This document shows, one piece after another, positions 17,585 to 26,996 of a DNA stretch of 33,479 nucleotides. Position 1 is the first letter of the stretch, and each line of letters starts with the position of its first letter. The stretch is taken from positions 1 through 33,479 of the forward strand of contig SVIS01000002.1 of NCBI GenBank assembly GCA_015069385.1, read 5' to 3'. Source of the DNA: Clostridiales bacterium. Its GTDB lineage: Bacteria > Bacillota > Clostridia > Christensenellales > UBA1242. The notes under the pieces are model-generated. The model had not been told where the DNA came from. It did not search any database and saw nothing but the letters and a program-made list of their open reading frames with translations. The position numbers were made by a program, and so were the translations under genes.

Positions 17585-17613
17585 AGTTTAAAGGCAAACT
17601 AAGTATTTGTCAA
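17585..17613 (-). promoter_or_regulatory. Promoter of the ankyrin-like gene
   Basis: Minus-strand TTGACA (17608-17613), 17 bp, TAAACT (17585-17590). The -10 forms one arm of the inverted repeat AGTTT-N6-AAACT (17585-17600). Leader about 16 nt with an AGGAG site. Confidence 0.65.
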
Positions 17614-17627
17614 TAGTGAATTTTGAA

Positions 17628-18035
17628 CTATTTTTTTCTAAAATTAACTGCTACAATACCAGCAATACCGCCTGCTATACCACCAAAAATTAAATCATTT
17701 ATTAACGAGGCTTGAAAAGAAAAACCACCATTTAATATAGAAAATACTATAAATGCAAGAATTGTATATAATATACCAATTAAAAAACCAGTAATTAAGC
17801 CCATTTCTTTATTCTTTTTTAAAGCATAAAATGCACCTATTAAAATACTTACAATTTTAATTACTTGATTAATTGGTTTAATAGCATCTGCTGAAATATC
17901 ACAAAATCTTAAAACAAATGCAAAAATACATATAGCAATTAACGAAATAGAAAGTGCCATTAACGAGCCTTTAATTAAACTTTTTATAAACTGACCTCTT
18001 GGCTTAATTTCTTTTAATGTTCTTTCTGCTTTCAT
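17628..18035 (-). CDS. TIGR04086-type four-helix membrane protein
   Basis: 135 residues with four predicted membrane helices (about 19-43, 56-74, 79-102 and 107-130) and Gly-rich pairs (GLITGFLIG, FGGIAGGIAGIVAVN) as in the clostridial TIGR04086/YrzE family, whose function is unknown. In that family's usual context it lies between yajC and the scf genes upstream of secDF, which matches its place here. Its Shine-Dalgarno (AGGAGG) forms part of a hairpin followed by a T run (18036-18069), so read-through or translation may be regulated. Confidence 0.8.
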   Translation of the reverse strand: MKAERTLKEIKPRGQFIKSLIKGSLMALSISLIAICIFAFVLRFCDISADAIKPINQVIKIVSILIGAFYALKKNKEMGLITGFLIGILYTILAFIVFSILNGGFSFQASLINDLIFGGIAGGIAGIVAVNFRKK

Positions 18036-18069
18036 AAAAAAACCTCCTATGAAATAATCATATGAGGTT
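18036..18069 (-). promoter_or_regulatory. Hairpin covering the Shine-Dalgarno, attenuator-like
   Basis: Minus strand: AACCTC A TATG, 7-nt loop, CATA G GAGGTT, then T5 and the ATG at 18035. The 3' arm is the Shine-Dalgarno itself, and the stem plus T run has terminator form. It could terminate the upstream tgt transcript, hide the ribosome site, or both. Confidence 0.55.
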
Positions 18070-18102
18070 AAAAAAATATATATGACTTTAAATTAAAAAT
18101 GG

Positions 18103-18189
18103 TTAATTCATTACATAACCTAACATTATAACAAAAAGGCCTAAAACTAGTAATGGAATTGCAATTTGTGAAAAAGTTGCTAAAATCAT
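18103..18189 (-). CDS. 28-residue single-pass membrane peptide at the yajC position
   Basis: ATG at 18189 to TAA at 18103, 28 residues, preceded by a good Shine-Dalgarno (AGGAG, 5 nt before the ATG). It is almost entirely one hydrophobic helix (core IAIPLLVLGLFVIMLGYVM) with no charged tail. In Clostridia yajC normally lies between tgt and the TIGR04086 gene, and this is exactly that slot. It may be a YajC remnant reduced to its membrane helix or an unrelated small membrane protein; YajC's usual cytoplasmic part with an RPQ motif is absent. Ribosome site, hydrophobic content and position support it, but it is short. Confidence 0.6.
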   Translation of the reverse strand: MILATFSQIAIPLLVLGLFVIMLGYVMN

Positions 18190-18245
18190 TTTTTACTCCT
18201 ATGATATTAGTGTAACACAATTACAAAAAAAATCAAGTATAAATT

Positions 18246-19385
<1,140 letters not shown>

Positions 19386-19390
19386 TTATT

Positions 19391-20425
19391 TTAAAGCAAT
19401 AGCATTGCATCGCCAAAACTAAAAAATCTGTATTTTTCTTCTACGGCAACAGAGTATATTTGTTTAATTTCCTCAACACTTTCAAACGCTGAAACAAGCA
19501 TAAGTAGCGTACTTTCTGGTAAATGAAAATTAGTAATTAATCCATCAACGATTTTAAATTCATAGGGTGGATAAATAAAGATTTTTGTATCTCCTCTACT
19601 TTCTTTAATTTCACCCTTTTTTACGGCAGCACTCTCTAGTACTCTTACAGCAGTTGTCCCACAAGCAATAACTCTTCTGCGTTCCTTTTTGGCTTTTGTT
19701 ATTTCATCCGCCACTTCTTTTGAAATCTCATAATACTCTGAGTGCATTTCATGATTTAATATATCGTCTTCTTTTACTGGTCTAAAGGTTCCTAGCCCCA
19801 CATGGAGCATTACTTCTAATACTTTTACACCTTTTTGCCTAACTTTTTCTAAAAGTTCATCTGTCCAATGAAGCCCGGCAGTTGGTGCTGCAGATGATCC
19901 TTTTTCTTTTGAATAAACTGTTTGGTAGTCCTCGTTATTTTCTAATTTTTTAGTTATATATGGTGGAAGTGGCATTGAGCCAATTTCATCTAAAATTGCT
20001 TCAAAATTTCCATCAAATATAAATTTAACTTTGCAAACTCCATCAGTTAAATGCTCTAATACTTCAAATTTTAATTTTTCATTAAATTTAACTATTGTTC
20101 CAACTTTTAAACGTTTAAGTGGCTTTGCAATTATTTCCCAATCTGTTAAATTAATCCTTTTTTGAAGAAGAGCCTCAATTTTAGCGCCAGTGCCTTCTTT
20201 TATTCCATAAATTCTTGCAGGAATAACTCTTGAATTGTTTAAAACAATAACATCGCCAGGTTTTAAATAATCTAAAATATCTGAAAATACTTTATGTTCT
20301 ATTTGTTGTTTTTTTCTATCATAAACCAACAGCCTTGCTAAATCTCTAGGGTTTGCTGGCTCTTGTGCTATTAACTCTTCCGGCAAGAAATAATTATATG
20401 TGTTTTTTTTAGTGAACTCAGTCAT
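19391..20425 (-). CDS. queA: S-adenosylmethionine:tRNA ribosyltransferase-isomerase QueA
   Basis: Transfers and rearranges the ribosyl group of AdoMet onto preQ1-tRNA to form epoxyqueuosine. 344 residues, with [19 protein letters not shown] at the N-terminus, [38 protein letters not shown], and a [17 protein letters not shown] stretch near the end, all QueA landmarks. It overlaps the end of ruvB by 8 nt, and tgt follows, so the queuosine pair sits inside the ruv operon as usual for Clostridia. Confidence 0.97.
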   Translation of the reverse strand: MTEFTKKNTYNYFLPEELIAQEPANPRDLARLLVYDRKKQQIEHKVFSDILDYLKPGDVIVLNNSRVIPARIYGIKEGTGAKIEALLQKRINLTDWEIIAKPLKRLKVGTIVKFNEKLKFEVLEHLTDGVCKVKFIFDGNFEAILDEIGSMPLPPYITKKLENNEDYQTVYSKEKGSSAAPTAGLHWTDELLEKVRQKGVKVLEVMLHVGLGTFRPVKEDDILNHEMHSEYYEISKEVADEITKAKKERRRVIACGTTAVRVLESAAVKKGEIKESRGDTKIFIYPPYEFKIVDGLITNFHLPESTLLMLVSAFESVEEIKQIYSVAVEEKYRFFSFGDAMLLL

Positions 20426-21467
20426 AACTTGCCGCCTTTAACGTATCTAATACTGCTTTTTTATCTTCAGATAATCCTATTCCAAAATGCTCGTATGCTT
20501 TGCCAAGAGCAACTCTACCACGAGGAGTTCTTGCAATAAAGCCAAGTTGTAATAAATATGGCTCGTAAACATCTTCTATAGTTACAGAATCTTCACCAGT
20601 TGAAGAGGCTAAAGTTTCTAGACCAACAGGACCACCTGCAAATTTTTTGATTATTGCCAACATAACTTTTCTATCAATATTATCTAAGCCAAGAGAATCA
20701 ATTTCCATAAGTTCGAGAGCCTTTTTTGCCATTGGTAAATCTATATGTCCCTCACCCAAAACATCGGCATAATCACGAACACGTTTAAGTAAACGATTTG
20801 CAAGTCTTGGAGTTCCTCGACTTCTTCCTGCAATTTCTGTGCAAGCATCATCATCAAGCCTTACATTTAAAATGTTTGCTGAACGATTAATAATTATTTT
20901 TAATTCTTCAACTGAATATAGTTCAAGCCTACAAATAACACCAAAACGGTCACGAAGTGGACCTGTAAGCATACCAGCTCTAGTTGTAGCACCAATTAAA
21001 GTAAACGGTTGAATTTTTAAACGCATATTGCGTGCAGAAGGACCTTTGCCCACAATAAAATCTAATGCAAAATCTTCCATTGCAGGATATAAAACCTCTT
21101 CTACTGATTTATTTAAACGATGAATTTCATCAATAAACAAAACATCGTTTTTATTCAAGTTTGTTAAAATTGCAGCGAGGTCGGCTGCATGTTCTATAGT
21201 TGGACCACTGGTAACTTTTATTTGACTTCCCATTTCATTTGCAATTATATGAGAAAGCGTTGTTTTACCAAGACCTGGAGGGCCATAGAGCAAAACGTGG
21301 TCTAATGTTTCACCTCTATTTTTAGCTGCTTTAATATATATTTCTAAATTGCTTTTTATTTTTTCTTGACCAACATAGTCACTCATTGCTCTAGGACGAA
21401 GTGAGTTTTCAATTTCTAAGTCGGTCGCATTTTTTGTACTGGTTATGAATCTATCAACGTTTTCCAT
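20418..21467 (-). CDS. ruvB: Holliday junction branch migration helicase RuvB
   Basis: AAA+ motor of the RuvABC resolvasome, 349 residues. Walker A GPPGLGKT, Walker [10 protein letters not shown], sensor-1 region [19 protein letters not shown] including the arginine finger, and the C-terminal winged helix ([18 protein letters not shown]). Its ATG overlaps the ruvA stop (TAATG), so translation is coupled; a GGGGA ribosome site lies in the ruvA end. Confidence 0.98.
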   Translation of the reverse strand: MENVDRFITSTKNATDLEIENSLRPRAMSDYVGQEKIKSNLEIYIKAAKNRGETLDHVLLYGPPGLGKTTLSHIIANEMGSQIKVTSGPTIEHAADLAAILTNLNKNDVLFIDEIHRLNKSVEEVLYPAMEDFALDFIVGKGPSARNMRLKIQPFTLIGATTRAGMLTGPLRDRFGVICRLELYSVEELKIIINRSANILNVRLDDDACTEIAGRSRGTPRLANRLLKRVRDYADVLGEGHIDLPMAKKALELMEIDSLGLDNIDRKVMLAIIKKFAGGPVGLETLASSTGEDSVTIEDVYEPYLLQLGFIARTPRGRVALGKAYEHFGIGLSEDKKAVLDTLKAASYD

Positions 21468-22063
21468 TATCTACTCATTCCCCTTAATACGTTTGTAATA
21501 ATATCTTCTAATTGCATATCTTTTGTTGCAACTTGTTTAACAAGCCTATATGCCTCATTTTTGCTAATGCCAAGGCCAATTAATGTTGTAATAGCATCAT
21601 CAATTATGTTTTCATCTGGCATATTAATCTCTACTGTGCCACCAAAAGCAATAGCTTGTAACGGGTTGACTTTATCTTTAAGTTCTAATAATAACCTTTC
21701 GGCTGTTTTTTTGCCAAGGCCCTTAATTTTACAAAGAGTTTTAATATCTTCGCTGGCTATTGCTTGAGTAAGCCCAGATATAGAAATTTCTGACAAAATT
21801 GAAATTGCCATTTTAGGACCAATTCCACTTACAGTTGTTAAAAGTAAAAACATATTTTTTTCTTCAATGCTAGAAAAACCATAAAGAGACATTTCATCTT
21901 CTCTTACATTTAAGTATGTATGAAGTTTAACTGGTTCGTTTTCAAATGTAAAAGACTCTAATGTTTGGTTAGAAACATTAATTTCATAACCAATACCATT
22001 ATTTTCGAGTGTTACTTTACCTTGTTCTTTTTGAGTAATTACTCCTATGATATATGAATACAT
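21467..22063 (-). CDS. ruvA: Holliday junction DNA helicase subunit RuvA
   Basis: Binds four-way junctions and loads RuvB. 198 residues: N-terminal OB fold ([22 protein letters not shown]), two helix-hairpin-helix motifs ([14 protein letters not shown] and [19 protein letters not shown]), and the C-terminal domain III contacting RuvB. TAGGAG Shine-Dalgarno; 8 nt after ruvC. Confidence 0.98.
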   Translation of the reverse strand: MYSYIIGVITQKEQGKVTLENNGIGYEINVSNQTLESFTFENEPVKLHTYLNVREDEMSLYGFSSIEEKNMFLLLTTVSGIGPKMAISILSEISISGLTQAIASEDIKTLCKIKGLGKKTAERLLLELKDKVNPLQAIAFGGTVEINMPDENIIDDAITTLIGLGISKNEAYRLVKQVATKDMQLEDIITNVLRGMSR

Positions 22064-22071
22064 TTTTACTC

Positions 22072-22563
22072 CTACAATTTATTAAAATTAATTCTTGGAC
22101 TTATTTGTGAGTGACAAAGAGCCGCAGCCACTGCATCGGCCGCATCATCTGGCTTTGGAATTTTATCAAGACCTAAAAGCGTTTTAACCATAAATTGAAC
22201 TTGTTGTTTTTCTGCCCTACCTACTCCAGTTAATGCCTGTTTAATTTGCAATGGTGTATACTCATAAACCTCCAGTCCGCATTCTTTACAGGTAAGAACA
22301 ATAACTCCTCTTGCCTCGGCAACTGGTATAATTGTTTTTTGATTTTTAAAATAAAACAACTCTTCAATAGAAACAACGTCCGGTTTAAATACCTCAATTA
22401 TTTTTTTTAAGGTACTATGAATTACATATAGCCTGTTGGGCAAAGTTTCTTCTTTTGGAGTTGAAATAACTCCATAATCAACAATTTTTGAATTATAGCC
22501 ATCGTAGTCAATAATTCCATAACCAACAAGTGCATATCCCGGGTCAATTCCTAAAATCCTCAT
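22072..22563 (-). CDS. ruvC: Crossover junction endodeoxyribonuclease RuvC
   Basis: Resolves Holliday junctions. I start at the ATG at 22563 (163 residues, MRILGIDPGYA...), which has AAAGGA 5 nt upstream, rather than the longer frame to 22584 that runs into yebC. Catalytic acidic residues are seen: Asp7 in GIDPG, Glu in SIEELFYFKNQ, and the Asp pair in PDDAADAVAAALCH. It lies 10 nt after yebC, in the ruvCAB run. Confidence 0.97.
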   Translation of the reverse strand: MRILGIDPGYALVGYGIIDYDGYNSKIVDYGVISTPKEETLPNRLYVIHSTLKKIIEVFKPDVVSIEELFYFKNQKTIIPVAEARGVIVLTCKECGLEVYEYTPLQIKQALTGVGRAEKQQVQFMVKTLLGLDKIPKPDDAADAVAAALCHSQISPRINFNKL

Positions 22564-22573
22564 AAAATTCCTT

Positions 22574-23314
22574 TTATTCTTCATCCTCTTCTGGCAAGTT
22601 GGCGTTATGAATTACCTCTTGAACGTCATCATTGTCTTCAAGCATATCTAACATTTTTTGGAAAGAAACTAATTGTTTTTCATCTAAATCTACATAGTTA
22701 TCTGGAACTAAAGTATCTTCATAAGAAAGCACCTTAAAGCCAGTATCTTCTAATTTACCTGCAACGTCACCTACTTCGGTTGGTTCAGTTTCAACAGTTA
22801 TACAATCATGTTCTTCAACAACATCAAGTGCACCAAAATCAAGTGCTTGCATCATAACATCATCTACATCGGTGTCTATTGCTTTTTCTAATACTACAAT
22901 TCCTTTACGTTTAAACATATAGGATACGCAACCTGTTGCGCCTAAATTTCCTGCATGTTTATCAAAAGCATGACGAACATCACCACTTGTTCTGTTAACA
23001 TTATCGGTTAATGTTCTTACAATAACTGCTGTACCGCCAATACCATAACCTTCGTATGTTTTTTCTTCGTAGTTTACTGAATCTGTTTCTCCAGATGCTT
23101 TTTTAATGCTACGTTGTATTGAGTCATTTGGCATATTGTTTGATTTTGCTTTTGCTATTAAATCTCTTAATTTACTATTAGTATTAGGGTCTGCCCCTCC
23201 TAATTTTACACAAACAGCAATTTCACGGCCAAGTTTAGTAAAAATTTTTCCTCTTGCTGCATCTGTTTTACCTTTTTTTGCTTGAATATTGTGCCATTTT
23301 GAATGTCCTGACAT
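22574..23314 (-). CDS. yebC: YebC/PmpR family protein (translation or transcription factor)
   Basis: 246 residues beginning MSGHSKWHNIQAKKGKTDA, the family's invariant start, with the conserved NMPNDSIQRSIKKASG and YEGYGIGGTAVIV segments and an acidic C-terminus. YebC-family proteins have been described as DNA-binding regulators and, for some members, as helpers at polyproline stalls; which applies here is unknown. AAGGAG Shine-Dalgarno. The ruvC neighbour is its usual context. Confidence 0.95.
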   Translation of the reverse strand: MSGHSKWHNIQAKKGKTDAARGKIFTKLGREIAVCVKLGGADPNTNSKLRDLIAKAKSNNMPNDSIQRSIKKASGETDSVNYEEKTYEGYGIGGTAVIVRTLTDNVNRTSGDVRHAFDKHAGNLGATGCVSYMFKRKGIVVLEKAIDTDVDDVMMQALDFGALDVVEEHDCITVETEPTEVGDVAGKLEDTGFKVLSYEDTLVPDNYVDLDEKQLVSFQKMLDMLEDNDDVQEVIHNANLPEEDEE

Positions 23315-23334
23315 ATTTATATTTTCTCCTTATA

Positions 23335-24060
23335 TTAATTTCTATTTGCTATTTCATACATAACTATGCTAGCACTTACACCAGCATTTAAACTTTCTAA
23401 ATTATTTTGCATTGGAATTTTAACAATTTGTGTGGCAAGATTTTTCATATCTTTAGATACACCATTACCCTCATTTCCAACCGCCACACCAATTGTGCTT
23501 TCAAAATTTGTTTTATATAAATTTTCGCCATGCATATCACATACAATTAGCGGTAATTTCCAAGTTTTAAAAATTTCAACAAATTCTTTTAAATCGGTTT
23601 GATATAAATTGACTTTAAAAAACGCCCCCATAGAAGCCCTTATAACTTTTTCATTAGTTACTTTTGCACAATTTAAGAGATAAATATCTTTAAAGTTTGC
23701 ACCAAGTGCCGAACGAATAAGTGTGCCAACATTACCTGGGTCTTGTAACCCATCTAAAACCAAAAAATTGTTTTGTGGCTTTGCAAGTTTTTTATCTATA
23801 TATTTAACAACACCAATTAAACCTTGGGAAGTAATAGTTGTTGTAAAAATATTAAAAACATTACTTGTTACTTCAATAACTTCTCCACCATAGTCGGTTT
23901 TACCGACATAACCTTCCTTTTTAATTACATATAAAATTTGATGACCAGCATCATATGCCTCTTTTAAAAGTTTTGGATTATCAAAAAACACTAACGACTT
24001 TTCTGTCATAAGTTTTTTTAAATATTTTACTTTTTCATTTTGCACAGATGCTATAACCAT
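23335..24060 (-). CDS. TrmH/SpoU family RNA 2'-O-methyltransferase
   Basis: AdoMet-dependent methyltransferase of the SPOUT class, 241 residues. N-terminal substrate-binding part (L30e-like), then the knot motifs: LDGLQDPGNVGTLIRSA (motif 1, with the conserved Asn/Arg), VGNEGNGVS (motif 2) and IPMQNNLESLNAGVSASIV (motif 3). Closest in pattern to 23S rRNA RlmB/TsnR-like enzymes; the exact target nucleotide cannot be assigned. First gene of the trmH-yebC-ruv-queA-tgt transcript. There is no Shine-Dalgarno; the -10 box lies 9 nt before the ATG, so it is near-leaderless. Confidence 0.92.
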   Translation of the reverse strand: MVIASVQNEKVKYLKKLMTEKSLVFFDNPKLLKEAYDAGHQILYVIKKEGYVGKTDYGGEVIEVTSNVFNIFTTTITSQGLIGVVKYIDKKLAKPQNNFLVLDGLQDPGNVGTLIRSALGANFKDIYLLNCAKVTNEKVIRASMGAFFKVNLYQTDLKEFVEIFKTWKLPLIVCDMHGENLYKTNFESTIGVAVGNEGNGVSKDMKNLATQIVKIPMQNNLESLNAGVSASIVMYEIANRN

Positions 24061-24069
24061 ACATTTTAT

Positions 24070-24097
24070 TTTATAATATTTAAATATTATTTGGCAA
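24070..24097 (-). promoter_or_regulatory. Promoter of the trmH-yebC-ruv operon
   Basis: Minus-strand TTGCCA (24092-24097), 16 bp, TATAAA (24070-24075), ending 9 nt before the ATG at 24060. Confidence 0.6.
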
Positions 24098-24107
24098 GTA
24101 AAATAAT

Positions 24108-24144
24108 AAGGCTGTCTTACTAATCAAATTAGCAAGAAAGCCTT
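24108..24144 (-). terminator. Long-stem terminator after the rsmE-mtaB-HIT-marR operon
   Basis: A 17-bp stem (AAGGCT...AGCCTT outer, TTGCTAAT / ATTAGTAA inner) with one mismatch and a 3-nt loop, right after the stop of the MarR gene at 24149. The tail on the minus strand is A/T-rich rather than a pure T run. Confidence 0.7.
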
Positions 24145-24148
24145 AATT

Positions 24149-24595
24149 TTATGAATTTTGCATTAAACCATCTAAATTTTTCTTCATTTTTTTAAGCACT
24201 GCTTTAAAAACTTCAAATTCTTCTTTTAAAATGCCTGCTTTAATTTTATTTTCAACATTTTTCAGCGTTTGTTTACCATCTTTTATATACTCTAAGGCTT
24301 TATCTGTAATTAGAATATAATTTTTGCGTTTATCTTCTTGACTTGCCTTTTTTTCAACAAACCCTTTAATTTCTAATAATTTTAAAATACTATTAACAGA
24401 TGATGCTTTAATAGAAAATTGCTTTTCGATATCTATTTGATTTACTATTTTGTTGTTATCAATTTTTTCATTATAAATATATAACAAAACAGAATTTTGC
24501 GTAGAAGTTAAAGCCCTATTTTTTAAAGCATTATCTATACACATTTTTGCTTTTTTACCGAGTTCGTTAAAAATTCTTGTAATTTTTCCCTCCAC
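24149..24595 (-). CDS. MarR family transcriptional regulator
   Basis: 148-residue winged-helix regulator. The fold is read as an N-terminal dimer helix, NSVLLYIYNEKI, a recognition region (IEKQFSIKASSVNSILKLLEIKGFV), a wing with EDKRKNYILITDKALEYI, and C-terminal dimerisation helices. It begins with GTG at 24595, 6 nt after an AAGGAG site. It lies 49 nt after the HIT gene, so it is either the operon's last gene or driven by a weak TTGCAA-17-TACATT in the gap. Ligand and targets unknown; no transporter or stress gene is adjacent. Confidence 0.9.
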   Translation of the reverse strand: MEGKITRIFNELGKKAKMCIDNALKNRALTSTQNSVLLYIYNEKIDNNKIVNQIDIEKQFSIKASSVNSILKLLEIKGFVEKKASQEDKRKNYILITDKALEYIKDGKQTLKNVENKIKAGILKEEFEVFKAVLKKMKKNLDGLMQNS

Positions 24596-24644
24596 TTTAA
24601 TCTCCTTGCTAAATTAATGTAACATTTTAATAAAAAAATTGCAA

Positions 24645-24980
24645 TTAAAAATTTTTTAATTTTTCACCACCAAGTACATGAATATGCAAATGCGGAACTT
24701 CTTGCCCACCATTTTCACCTTGGTTAATTATTATTCTGTAGCCACCTTCAATACCTAACTGTTTTGAAATTTTTGGTAAAGTATTTAACATTTTACCTAA
24801 AACTTTAATATCATTTTCAATCTGATCTTCTAATAATTTATAATGATTTTTAGGAATCATTAAATAATGTTTTTTTGCTTTTGGTGATATATCAGCAATT
24901 ACAAAAAAATCATCATCTTCATAATATTTTTTAGAATTAATAATTTCATCTCTTATTTTACAAAAAATACAATTATCCAT
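24645..24980 (-). CDS. HIT family (HinT-like) nucleotide hydrolase
   Basis: 111 residues from the ATG at 24980 (MDNCIFCKIRDE...), which has AAAGGAG upstream; a longer frame to 25016 runs inside mtaB. It has the N-terminal CIFCKI motif, HYLMIPKNHY, and the histidine triad HLHIHVLGG near the C-terminus. HinT-type proteins hydrolyse adenosine phosphoramidates; the physiological substrate is not settled. The start overlaps the end of mtaB by 8 nt, indicating coupling. Confidence 0.95.
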   Translation of the reverse strand: MDNCIFCKIRDEIINSKKYYEDDDFFVIADISPKAKKHYLMIPKNHYKLLEDQIENDIKVLGKMLNTLPKISKQLGIEGGYRIIINQGENGGQEVPHLHIHVLGGEKLKNF

Positions 24981-26235
24981 TTTTATCTCCTTTAAATATT
25001 TTAGCAATTGCCCCATCTTTATATTGTTTAATTATTTTTACTTGAATAAATTCATTTAAATTGCAAGGCTCTTGAATATAGCATTTTATATAGTTTTCTG
25101 TATGCCCTATAACATATTCACCATCTGTTTCTTCTGTTAATACTGTAAAAATTTTATTTGTACACTTGTTTATAAATTTTTTGTTTAATTCTATATTAAT
25201 ATTTGCAAGTTTTTTTGCTCGTTCTTTTTTTACTTTTCCATCAACTTGAGGCATACGCTCGGCTATTGTTCCAGAGCGTTTTGAATACGGGAAAATATGA
25301 ATATTATAAAATCCAACCGTTTTTGCAAATTCACAAGTTTTTAAAAATTCTTCTTCCGTTTCACCCGGAAAACCAACAATAATATCGGTAGTAATTGATG
25401 CATCTTCAAAGTTGTCCTTAATTAATTTTACAGAATTTAAATAATCTTGCACTTTGTATTTTCTATTCATTCTTTTAAGTGTTTCATCACACCCACTTTG
25501 AAGAGATAAATGAAAATGTGGACATATGTTTGCTTTTTTTATTGCATTAATAAATATTTGGTCTAATATTCCTTGTTCTAAACTACCCAATCTAAAACGA
25601 ACACTTTTATAAGTCTGCAGTTTTTCAATTAATGTTGAAATAGCTCTTTCTCCATTTATTTTATAATCTGTTATATCTATTCCGGTTATAACTATTTCTT
25701 TAACTATTTTAGAAAGCCTATCTACCTCGTTTAAAATTTGTTCCAAACCACGAGAACGACTTCTTCCTCTTAAATATGGAATAATACAATATGAACAAAA
25801 ATTATTACAACCATCTTGAATCTTTATATGAGCACGAGTTTTTGTTGGCATTGATACAAATTCTTCGTTATATTCTAAAGGTAAATTATCGATGTTTACC
25901 CCAACGTTTTCTAAATTTTCTATAATTTTAAGTTTGTTAGCCGTACCCTTAATAAAAGTAACCCCTGTCATATTAGAAAATTGGGTTGCATCTTTTTGAG
26001 AAGCACAGCCACAAACTATAATTTTAGCATTTTTATTACAAGTCTTAAATTTTGCTATTGTTTGGCGAGATTTTTTTTCAGCCTCGTTTGTAACCGCACA
26101 TGAATTTAATATATATATATCTGCTGGAACTATTTCGGTGCTTATTTGATGACCTTTTTCTTTAAGTAAATGGGCAATGCCATCACTTTCATACTGATTA
26201 ACTTTACAGCCTAGTGTGTATATAACAATTCTCAT
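24973..26235 (-). CDS. mtaB: tRNA t6A37 methylthiotransferase MtaB
   Basis: Radical SAM enzyme adding a methylthio group to t6A37 of ANN-decoding tRNAs. 420 residues. N-terminal UPF0004 domain with the auxiliary-cluster cysteines in TLGCKVNQYES, NSCAVTNEAEKKSRQ and CGCAS; radical SAM cluster C-x3-C-x2-C in DGCNNFCSYCIIPYLRGR; C-terminal TRAM-like end. The TLGCKVNQ and GRSRSR motifs favour MtaB over MiaB/RimO. It starts 3 nt after the rsmE stop; both are RNA modification genes. Confidence 0.95.
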   Translation of the reverse strand: MRIVIYTLGCKVNQYESDGIAHLLKEKGHQISTEIVPADIYILNSCAVTNEAEKKSRQTIAKFKTCNKNAKIIVCGCASQKDATQFSNMTGVTFIKGTANKLKIIENLENVGVNIDNLPLEYNEEFVSMPTKTRAHIKIQDGCNNFCSYCIIPYLRGRSRSRGLEQILNEVDRLSKIVKEIVITGIDITDYKINGERAISTLIEKLQTYKSVRFRLGSLEQGILDQIFINAIKKANICPHFHLSLQSGCDETLKRMNRKYKVQDYLNSVKLIKDNFEDASITTDIIVGFPGETEEEFLKTCEFAKTVGFYNIHIFPYSKRSGTIAERMPQVDGKVKKERAKKLANINIELNKKFINKCTNKIFTVLTEETDGEYVIGHTENYIKCYIQEPCNLNEFIQVKIIKQYKDGAIAKIFKGDKNG

Positions 26236-26238
26236 AAA

Positions 26239-26937
26239 CTAAACTCCTGCAATAAAACCTATTATAGAGGCAAGAGCAATTGCTGCCGTTTCTGCACGTA
26301 ATATTCTTTCACCTAAACCAAAATTAACAGCACCAATATTATATAAGTTCTTTATTTCTTTATCACTAAAACCGCCTTCACTTCCTACAACTATAGCAAT
26401 ATTATTATAATTGCTTAAATCATTATAGTTTCTTAATTTGTTTTTCTCGTTTGCAAACAAAACAATATTATATTCTTTTAATAAATTAAGCATTTGGTCA
26501 AATTTAATAGTTTCACTAATAATTAAAGGCTTGCTTCTTCCACATTGTTTACATGCCTCTAAACTAACTTTATTAAGCCTGTCTATTTTATTATTATTTG
26601 CCTTAGCAACAGCAAACTCACTTTCAAATGTAACAAGTTGTGTTATGCCAAGTTCTGTTAATTTTTGTACTATTAAATCAAGTTTTTCACCTTTTACGAG
26701 TCCCTGAAAAATTGTAATTTTTTTAATAGGATTTTTTGTGTTTTTTTCACTAGATATTATTGCTGCCTCTGCATATTTTTTTGTTACAAGAGTTACTTCA
26801 CACAAATAATCAAAACCATCTTCACTTAAACATAGAATTTGTTCACCTATTTTTGTTCTTAAAACATTAAAATGAATTAACTCATCACCTTCGAAAATAA
26901 ATTTATTATCTACTTTTTTTGCAAAAAATTTTTTCAT
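26239..26937 (-). CDS. rsmE: 16S rRNA m3U1498 methyltransferase RsmE
   Basis: SPOUT methyltransferase of the small subunit, 232 residues. N-terminal PUA-like RNA-binding part (KFIFEGDELIHFNVLRTKIGE), then the knot with VGSEGGFSDKEI and LGERILRAETAAIALASII, the family signature. prmA, its common upstream neighbour, is absent. No Shine-Dalgarno is present; TATATT lies 6 nt before the ATG, so the mRNA is probably leaderless. Confidence 0.95.
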   Translation of the reverse strand: MKKFFAKKVDNKFIFEGDELIHFNVLRTKIGEQILCLSEDGFDYLCEVTLVTKKYAEAAIISSEKNTKNPIKKITIFQGLVKGEKLDLIVQKLTELGITQLVTFESEFAVAKANNNKIDRLNKVSLEACKQCGRSKPLIISETIKFDQMLNLLKEYNIVLFANEKNKLRNYNDLSNYNNIAIVVGSEGGFSDKEIKNLYNIGAVNFGLGERILRAETAAIALASIIGFIAGV

Positions 26938-26943
26938 AACTTA

Positions 26944-26972
26944 AATATACTATTATTTTCTAAAAAAAGCAA
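26944..26972 (-). promoter_or_regulatory. Promoter of rsmE-mtaB-HIT-marR
   Basis: Minus-strand TTGCTT (26967-26972), 17 bp, TATATT (26944-26949), 6 nt from the ATG at 26937. The -35 overlaps the end of the preceding terminator stem, so the two elements are packed together. Confidence 0.55.
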
Positions 26973-26992
26973 ACAGGAAGTTCTGCTTGCTT
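26962..26992 (-). terminator. Rho-independent terminator after the HExxH gene
   Basis: Minus strand: AAGCAAGCAG, 6-nt loop, CTGTTTGCTT (10 bp with one wobble) followed by T. Confidence 0.85.
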
Positions 26993-26996
26993 AAAA

